From Candidatus Aenigmatarchaeota archaeon (lineage in GTDB: Archaea; Aenigmatarchaeota; Aenigmatarchaeia; QMZP01; QMZT01): 9,308 nt of DNA. The stretch covers positions 1-9,308 of the forward strand of contig JAGMCY010000109.1 in the NCBI GenBank assembly GCA_023128965.1. The letters are read 5' to 3'. The notes below the pieces were generated by a model. It was not told the origin of the DNA, did no database searches, and saw only the letters and a list, made by a program, of their open reading frames with translations. Below, in pieces: positions 5,641 through 9,308 of this stretch (position 1 is the first letter of the stretch; each line of letters starts with the position of its first letter). Position numbers and translations under genes: made by a program.

Positions 5641-6461
5641 TCCAACGCCTCCAGATCTTTCAAAGCGATCTCCGCTTCCTCTTTCGTGGGCGCTTTCCCG
5701 TGCCATTCGGCCTTGTGCTCCATGAAGGAAACGCCTTTTCCTTTCACGGTATTAGCAAGGATAACCGTTGGTTTGCCCTTGAATTTCCCGGCTTCCTCAA
5801 AGGCCTTTATCAGTTCCCCGAGACTGTGGCCGTCAACTTCTATCACGTTCCACCCGAACGCCCTCCATTTGTCCGCGAGGGGTTCGAGGTTCATCACGTC
5901 CCTCGTGAAGCCGTCTATCTGCAGGCCGTTAACATCAACTACCCCGCAGAGGTTATCGAGTTTGTAATGCGCCCCTGTCATCGCGGCCTCCCATATCTGA
6001 CCCTCATCACATTCGCCATCCCCCATTAGACAATAAACCTTTTGATCTTTTTTGTCCATTCTGAAACCTATGGACATTCCGATAGCTATTGACAAACCCT
6101 GTCCAAGGGAACCGCAAGAGGTTTCGAGATAGGGGAGTTTTTTCCTGTCAAGATGCCCCTGAAGCCTTGAGCCGAGCTTTCTCAGTGTGAGCAGTTCATC
6201 CGGATGGAAGTAACCCCTCCTGGCGAGGGTTGAATACAAAGCGGGGCAAACGTGCCCTTTGGAAAGAACGAACCTGTCCCTTTTCTCCCATTTGTGGTCT
6301 TTCGGGTTGTGGTCCATCACGTGGAAATATAGGGAAACCATGATTTCAACGGAGGAGAGCGAGCCTCCCGGGTGTCCGCTTCCCGCCTCGGCTGTCATCC
6401 TTATTATGTCCTTCCTTACTTCCTTCGCGATCTTTTTCATTTCATCTATTCCGTGTTTCAT
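5637..6461 (-). CDS. Transketolase, N-terminal subunit (ThDP pyrophosphate-binding)
   Basis: The 274-residue protein matches the N-terminal half of transketolase. Motifs: GSGHPGGSLS (27-36, with H30), SKGH (67-70), CGSLGQGLSIAIGM (116-129), and the ThDP/Mg motif beginning GDGECDEGQIWEAA (147-160) and ending near VVDVNGLQ (175-182). HGKAP (254-258) lies near the end. It binds the diphosphate and Mg end of ThDP and pairs with the downstream subunit, each active site lying between the two chains. It is the first gene of the operon. CGTGA at -9 to -5 supports the start. The upstream 68-nt gap is shared with the divergent M24 peptidase. Confidence 0.94.
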   Translation of the reverse strand: MKHGIDEMKKIAKEVRKDIIRMTAEAGSGHPGGSLSSVEIMVSLYFHVMDHNPKDHKWEKRDRFVLSKGHVCPALYSTLARRGYFHPDELLTLRKLGSRLQGHLDRKKLPYLETSCGSLGQGLSIAIGMSIGFRMDKKDQKVYCLMGDGECDEGQIWEAAMTGAHYKLDNLCGVVDVNGLQIDGFTRDVMNLEPLADKWRAFGWNVIEVDGHSLGELIKAFEEAGKFKGKPTVILANTVKGKGVSFMEHKAEWHGKAPTKEEAEIALKDLEALE

Positions 6462-6503
6462 CCTATCACGTTTTTTGCAGAGATATATTTTCTGTTTTGG
6501 AGA

Positions 6504-6514
6504 TTTAAATTTAT
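6504..6514. promoter_or_regulatory. Palindromic TATA element shared by two divergent genes
   Basis: TTTAAATTTAT at 6504-6514, with the palindrome ATTTAAAT at its left edge, sits midway in the 68-nt gap. Read rightward it is 16-26 nt from GTG 6530, which fits a leaderless M24 transcript. Read leftward it predicts a start near 6480 and a leader of ~20 nt holding the CGTGA site of the transketolase operon. Inferred from spacing only. Confidence 0.5.
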
Positions 6515-6529
6515 GCTTTTATTCTACCC

Positions 6530-7567
6530 GTGTCAAATAATAGCATGAAACCGAACCTCGCCAGAAGACGGAAGAAACTGAGAAACCTGATGGATGAGAA
6601 GGGGTTAGACGCGGTTTTGACCTCGAACCACGATGACATTTTCTACTACACCGGTTACTCCGGGTTCAGGGAAGATCGCATATTCATGGTTTTACCTGCC
6701 GGCGGGGAGCCGAAACTTATCGTGACCCCCCTGGAGAACGAAGCCGAAATAAAATACTCGAACGTCATCTTTATGAACGAGGTAAAGGATTTTCTGGATC
6801 AGGTAAGACCCTTCGAAACCCTCGGCTACGATGAGAAATACCTAAGCGTCCTTCTTTTCAAGAAGATCGATAAACTGAACGTAAAGCTCAAGCCCGTGGG
6901 GAAGATGCTCGGGATTCCGAGGATGGTGAAGGAAGCGAATGAAATCGATCAGATCAAAGGGGCGATAAGTATAACGAAAAAAGTTTTCGGAAAAACCGGG
7001 AGCGGGATGATCGGAAAGAGCGAAAAGGAGATATCAAACGAGATAGACATAGAGTTCAGGAAACAGGGCGTAACGAACGCGTTCGAGAATATCGTCTCTT
7101 CCGGTCCGCAGGGTGTTTTCGTACATCACAAGCCGAATGAAAGGGTGATCAAAAAGAAGGACAGCGTGCTGATCGATATAGGCTGCAGGTTCAACATGTA
7201 CTGTTCCGATATCGCGAGGGTCTTTTTCAAAAAACTGGACAACAAAAAACGGAAGATATACGAGGATGTGAAAATTATACACAATGAGATAATTGATAAC
7301 ATCAGGGCAGGAACGAAATACAAGGACATTGAAAGCCTGCAGGAAAAGCTCTTCGAAAGTAAGGGTTACAGGGTCTTCCACAACTTCGGTCACGGCGTGG
7401 GTTTGTCAGTACAGGATCCCGTGAGCAACGTACTCAGCAAGAACGAGGTCCTGACCGTGGAACCCGGAATTTACATAAAGAATTTAGGTGGGTTTAGGAT
7501 AGAGGATATGGTTTTGGTTAAAAAGGGGAAAGCCGAAGTTCTTTCGAAGTCTATACCTGTTTTTTAA
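6530..7567 (+). CDS. M24 family metallopeptidase, Xaa-Pro aminopeptidase/dipeptidase type
   Basis: The 345-residue protein has a creatinase-like N-terminal domain (about 10-125) and a pita-bread catalytic domain (about 135-340). All five dinuclear metal ligands are present: D216 (LIDIG), D227 (CSDIAR), H288 (FGHGVG), E311 (VEPG) and E325 (RIED); H200 in VHHKPNER is the expected substrate-side His. The enzyme should remove or cleave residues next to proline in small peptides in the cytoplasm. The start is uncertain: GTG 6530 fits a leaderless transcript from the 6504-6514 box, and ATG 6545 is an in-frame alternative; neither has a Shine-Dalgarno site. The stop lies 1 nt from the convergent PRC-barrel stop. 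Confidence 0.93.
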   Translation: MSNNSMKPNLARRRKKLRNLMDEKGLDAVLTSNHDDIFYYTGYSGFREDRIFMVLPAGGEPKLIVTPLENEAEIKYSNVIFMNEVKDFLDQVRPFETLGYDEKYLSVLLFKKIDKLNVKLKPVGKMLGIPRMVKEANEIDQIKGAISITKKVFGKTGSGMIGKSEKEISNEIDIEFRKQGVTNAFENIVSSGPQGVFVHHKPNERVIKKKDSVLIDIGCRFNMYCSDIARVFFKKLDNKKRKIYEDVKIIHNEIIDNIRAGTKYKDIESLQEKLFESKGYRVFHNFGHGVGLSVQDPVSNVLSKNEVLTVEPGIYIKNLGGFRIEDMVLVKKGKAEVLSKSIPVF

Positions 7568-7568
7568 T

Positions 7569-7877
7569 TTATGCAGTAGGTTCAACGGTCTCGTGTGGTT
7601 CTACCGTTGTCTCTTCCTCTGAAACCGGAAGTGATATGTGCTTGATTATTATTATGTCGCCCATGGATTCGACCATGGGAAATGGTATGATTACGCCTTT
7701 CTTGCTCCCGAGCATTTTTGAAATATACGACTCCTTTGCAGCTCTTACCACAAGCGAACGGATCTTGAATCTCTTGAGATCGCACTCCACATCCTCTACT
7801 TTCCCACAGAACATTCCTTTGTTTGTGAAAACATCCTTTCCGTACGTATCGGAAACGCTTGAAACCTTTATCGCCAT
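7569..7877 (-). CDS. PRC-barrel domain protein, 102 aa
   Basis: Residues 4-82 fit a single PRC-barrel: SVSDTYGKDVFTNKGMFCGKVEDVECD, then KIRSLVVRA, LGSKKGVIIPFPMVESMGDIIIIK. A short acidic Thr/Glu/Pro tail (84-102) follows. No membrane segment is seen. PRC-barrel proteins of this size are common in archaea; some (the CdpB proteins of Haloferax) act in FtsZ-based cell division with SepF, while others are tied to RNA metabolism. A division role is possible here but nothing nearby supports it. GGTGG at -9 to -5 supports the ATG. The gene diverges from tRNA-Ser. Confidence 0.82.
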   Translation of the reverse strand: MAIKVSSVSDTYGKDVFTNKGMFCGKVEDVECDLKRFKIRSLVVRAAKESYISKMLGSKKGVIIPFPMVESMGDIIIIKHISLPVSEEETTVEPHETVEPTA

Positions 7878-7973
7878 ACACCCACCTCGTTATTTAATTT
7901 AACGAAAACCTTTTAATTTGATATAAATTTATAATCTATATTTATAAAGTTTAGTGTAGCATGCTGGGTATGA
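7878..7973. promoter_or_regulatory. Divergent promoter region for PRC-barrel gene and tRNA-Ser
   Basis: This 96-nt gap is very AT-rich. TTTATAAA at 7941-7948 lies 26-33 nt before tRNA-Ser and is its likely TATA box. AATTTATA-type stretches at 7914-7932 could serve the leftward gene, whose GGTGG site is at 7886-7882. GCTGGGT occurs at 7963-7969 and again as the true tRNA 5' end at 7974-7980, an 11-nt-spaced decoy. Confidence 0.5.
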
Positions 7974-8002
7974 GCTGGGTTGGCCGAGTGGTTAAGGCGC
8001 AG

Positions 8003-8032
8003 TGGCTTTTTGAGAAATCAATGGCCGCGCAA
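8003..8032 (+). other. tRNA-Ser intron 1 (30 nt, position 29/30)
   Basis: The BHB is near-ideal. The central helix pairs 7997-8000 (GCGC) with 8027-8030 (GCGC), the bulges are AG|T (8001-8003) and AA|G (8031-8033), and an outer stem GGCT/GGCC (8004-8007 with 8023-8026) closes the intron. The central helix borrows D-stem bases 24-25, so the D-arm can form fully only after splicing. Excision completes a perfect 5-bp anticodon stem. Confidence 0.87.
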
Positions 8033-8072
8033 GGTTGCTAACCCTGTATCCGAAAGGATGCGCAGGTTCGAA

Positions 8073-8109
8073 AGCGAAAGAAGCAGGTTTCACCTGCTTC
8101 GCTCGAAAC
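8073..8109 (+). other. tRNA-Ser intron 2 (37 nt, T-loop position 59/60)
   Basis: The central helix pairs T-loop bases 8067-8070 (TTCG) with 8104-8107 (CGAA). The bulges are AA|A (8071-8073) and AC|T (8108-8110). The body is almost entirely one hairpin (8080-8100, 9 bp), with AGC/GCT pairs near the base. The position is the same as in tRNA-Met intron 2. Confidence 0.87.
8080..8100 (+). repeat. 21-nt palindromic hairpin, copy 3 (in tRNA-Ser intron 2)
   Basis: Arms GAAGCAGGT and ACCTGCTTC form a perfect 9-bp stem with loop TTC. It shares GA-GCA at the arm start with the other two copies and, like copy 2, is followed directly by GCTCG. Confidence 0.75.
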
Positions 8110-8132
8110 TCCTGCACCCAGCGCTTTTCTTA

Positions 8133-9308
8133 TTATATCGTCTCGCATTGTTCTTTGGCCAAAGGAATATACACGCATTCGTTGTCACACGCCTCTATAC
8201 ATTCCTGGAAAGTATAACAAGAAGGGTTAATCTCATTGCCCGTTAAGCATCTATAAGCAGGACAACTATCAGAAGCAAAACTGTAACAGAATCCCTCACA
8301 ATTATAACAATTAGACCTGTCTGAATCACAATCAGGGTCTCTCCTGACTTCCTCTCCCTCGACGAACCACACCATCTCTATCCCTTCACATCCTACTAAG
8401 CACGCCCCGTCCTTGCAGCCGTTTGGGCATTTGTGTGTCTGATCAAACCACAGGGGCATGCCATGATAATCTTTTGCTGGGTCGCAAAAACCTTCATTGA
8501 CGTAACACTTTGGTCCTGTACAATTTTCAGGTGCTTTACAACCTTCCTCTGTGCAGTTCACACAGTTATCATAATCAGTGAAATTACCATACGTTAATTT
8601 CCCTTTCACGTAATAGTCCTTCCCGCCGTCGGAATCTGTGCATAACGGGTCGCAGTCTTCCGGGCAAATACACCAGTCCTCATTTTCATCACAGATGCCG
8701 TTCCCGCACGGTCCGCAGACGTGGCCGCAGGTTGCTGCAATGCATTGACCGGTTGAAGGATCATAACCTCCATAGGGTACCTCTTTCAGGCCCGCGCAAC
8801 ATGGTATATCTTCAGTTGTACACGGATAACTCTCGTCCCTGCATTCCTCCTCCGGATAAGGAACATTGACTATTATATTCATGCCTACTTTTAGCTGTGC
8901 AGCGGTTTGAGTTTCCTGTGCTTCCACCGGGTCGGCGGCGTAAAGAACAGTCAAATGTTCGCCGGGCTCTAATTCTTCAGGGAGATCCAAGGTATAGGTG
9001 AACTCCTCTGATTCCAGAGGATTCAAGTAAACGTTTTCCACGCTCAGCGTGCCGAACTCCTCCAAATCCCCGTCATCAAACAGGCTAACAGTTGTTTTAT
9101 CGTTCATTTCATTTTTCACAGTTCCGCAAAATTCGATTTTCTTTTTCGGTTCAAAACTGATTTCGTATTTTGCAGGAGTTATACCCAGACCTCCTTCTTC
9201 TGTCCTGGTGACCATTATTTCTTTGCATGCTACTTTGCATTCGCCTCCCTCGCACCCGTGTTCACAGTAGTATTTCTTCTCTTCCCTGTTTCCGCACGAA
9301 TCGAACCA
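8133..9308 (-). CDS. Cys-rich secreted/surface protein, 5' end outside window
   Basis: The frame stays open to the window edge, so the Met at 9215 is internal; 391 residues are visible. The N-terminal part reads CGNREEKKYYCEHGCEGGECKVACKE. Then comes a ~100-residue beta-sandwich-like region (IEFCGTVKNEMNDKTTVSLF ... LTVLYAADPVEA) resembling Ig-like surface domains, and a long disulfide-rich tail. The tail holds CGPCGNGICDENEDWCICPEDC, CTDSDGGKDYYVKGKLTYG and CPNGCKDGACL. The CGNGxCDxxE and DSDGG-YYVKG motifs recur in secreted proteins of DPANN and related archaea, usually of unknown function. Several N-x-T sequons are present (NFT, NCT twice). No membrane anchor is visible at the C-terminus, so any signal peptide or anchor must lie in the missing N-terminus. 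It probably acts at the cell surface; binding or adhesion is a guess. Confidence 0.85.
   Translation of the reverse strand, partial: WFDSCGNREEKKYYCEHGCEGGECKVACKEIMVTRTEEGGLGITPAKYEISFEPKKKIEFCGTVKNEMNDKTTVSLFDDGDLEEFGTLSVENVYLNPLESEEFTYTLDLPEELEPGEHLTVLYAADPVEAQETQTAAQLKVGMNIIVNVPYPEEECRDESYPCTTEDIPCCAGLKEVPYGGYDPSTGQCIAATCGHVCGPCGNGICDENEDWCICPEDCDPLCTDSDGGKDYYVKGKLTYGNFTDYDNCVNCTEEGCKAPENCTGPKCYVNEGFCDPAKDYHGMPLWFDQTHKCPNGCKDGACLVGCEGIEMVWFVEGEEVRRDPDCDSDRSNCYNCEGFCYSFASDSCPAYRCLTGNEINPSCYTFQECIEACDNECVYIPLAKEQCETI

Larger units (their letters stand above)
7974..8123 (+). tRNA. tRNA-Ser(GCU) with two non-canonical introns
   Basis: Exons 7974-8002, 8033-8072 and 8110-8123 join into an 83-nt class II tRNA. 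The acceptor GCTGGGT (7974-7980) pairs with ACCCAGC (8116-8122); the discriminator is G8123, as expected for archaeal Ser. The anticodon stem CAG|GG (8000-8002 plus 8033-8034) pairs with CCCTG (8042-8046), and the loop TTGCTAA has anticodon GCT at 8037-8039. The long variable arm TATCC-GAAA-GGATG spans 8047-8060. The T-stem GCAGG (8062-8066) pairs with CCTGC (8111-8115). The introns lie at 29/30 and 59/60, with none at the usual 37/38. The 3' end is 9 nt from the stop codon of the convergent Cys-rich gene. Confidence 0.92.

Noticed and set aside
5641..5706. N-terminal extension of transketolase C-terminal subunit
   Set aside because: These 22 codons overlap the upstream subunit out of frame and do not resemble transketolase; ATG 5640 has ATGA coupling.
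7660..7679. Inverted repeat CCCATGG / CCATGGG
   Set aside because: It lies inside the PRC-barrel coding region and is explained by codons for a conserved PMVESMG segment; likely chance.
8008..8016. Anticodon UGA of a tRNA-Ser
   Set aside because: No 5-bp stem flanks it with intact arms, and it lies inside the 29/30 intron. The GCU reading gives a perfect anticodon stem.
7980..8246. Open frames over tRNA-Ser and into the Cys-rich gene
   Set aside because: They read tRNA exons, introns and the reverse strand of a clear coding region.
1..9308. CRISPR array or insertion sequence
   Set aside because: No regularly spaced direct repeats and no transposase-like reading frame were seen.

Overview
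The window is archaeal. It carries the RNA polymerase subunit RpoN, TATA-type promoter boxes, and tRNA genes interrupted by introns that fold into bulge-helix-bulge (BHB) splicing motifs. Genes are packed tightly: convergent stop codons are 1-5 nt apart and a stop/start overlap (ATGA) occurs. A CxxC-x17-CxxC zinc protein, a split transketolase and a Cys-rich secreted protein of the CGNGxCD / DSDGG type suggest a small-genome, DPANN-like or related uncultivated lineage. The lineage is an inference; archaeal origin is well supported.

Layout. Positions 1-222 hold the end of a zinc-ribbon protein gene (+). Positions 352-610 hold an elongator tRNA-Met(CAU) gene with two introns: 117 nt in the anticodon loop (37/38) and 69 nt in the T-loop (59/60). 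A membrane-anchored FKBP-type prolyl isomerase (622-1503, +) starts 11 nt after that tRNA and converges on a minus-strand group: a cation diffusion facilitator (1506-2375), rpoN (2405-2599) and a 36-aa small ORF (2683-2793). tRNA-Pro(GGG) without introns lies at 2940-3012. An AT-rich gene of unknown function follows (3052-3408). A minus-strand operon encodes the two transketolase halves and a class I aminotransferase (6461 down to 3414). A divergent M24 Xaa-Pro peptidase (6530-7567, +) converges on a PRC-barrel protein (7569-7877, -). tRNA-Ser(GCU) with introns at 29/30 (30 nt) and 59/60 (37 nt) lies at 7974-8123. The window ends in a minus-strand Cys-rich secreted protein gene, partial at its 5' end.

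How it works together. The operon links non-oxidative pentose phosphate interconversion to an amino-group transfer step. FKBP and the Cys-rich protein act outside the membrane. RpoN and the tRNAs are core information-processing genes. Six start codons carry GGTG (or CGTG) at exactly -9 to -6, which gives an internally consistent ribosome-binding rule. It supports the small ORF and a TTG start.

The most interesting signals are: (1) three BHB introns at non-canonical tRNA positions or in multiply interrupted tRNAs, including two T-loop introns of the same architecture, implying a broad-specificity splicing endonuclease; (2) three 21-nt hairpins (9-bp stem, 3-nt loop, near-identical outer stem) placed in two tRNA introns and in the rpoN leader, suggesting a small dispersed palindromic element; (3) a 22-nt inverted promoter-proximal repeat (20/22) shared by rpoN and the AT-rich orphan gene.
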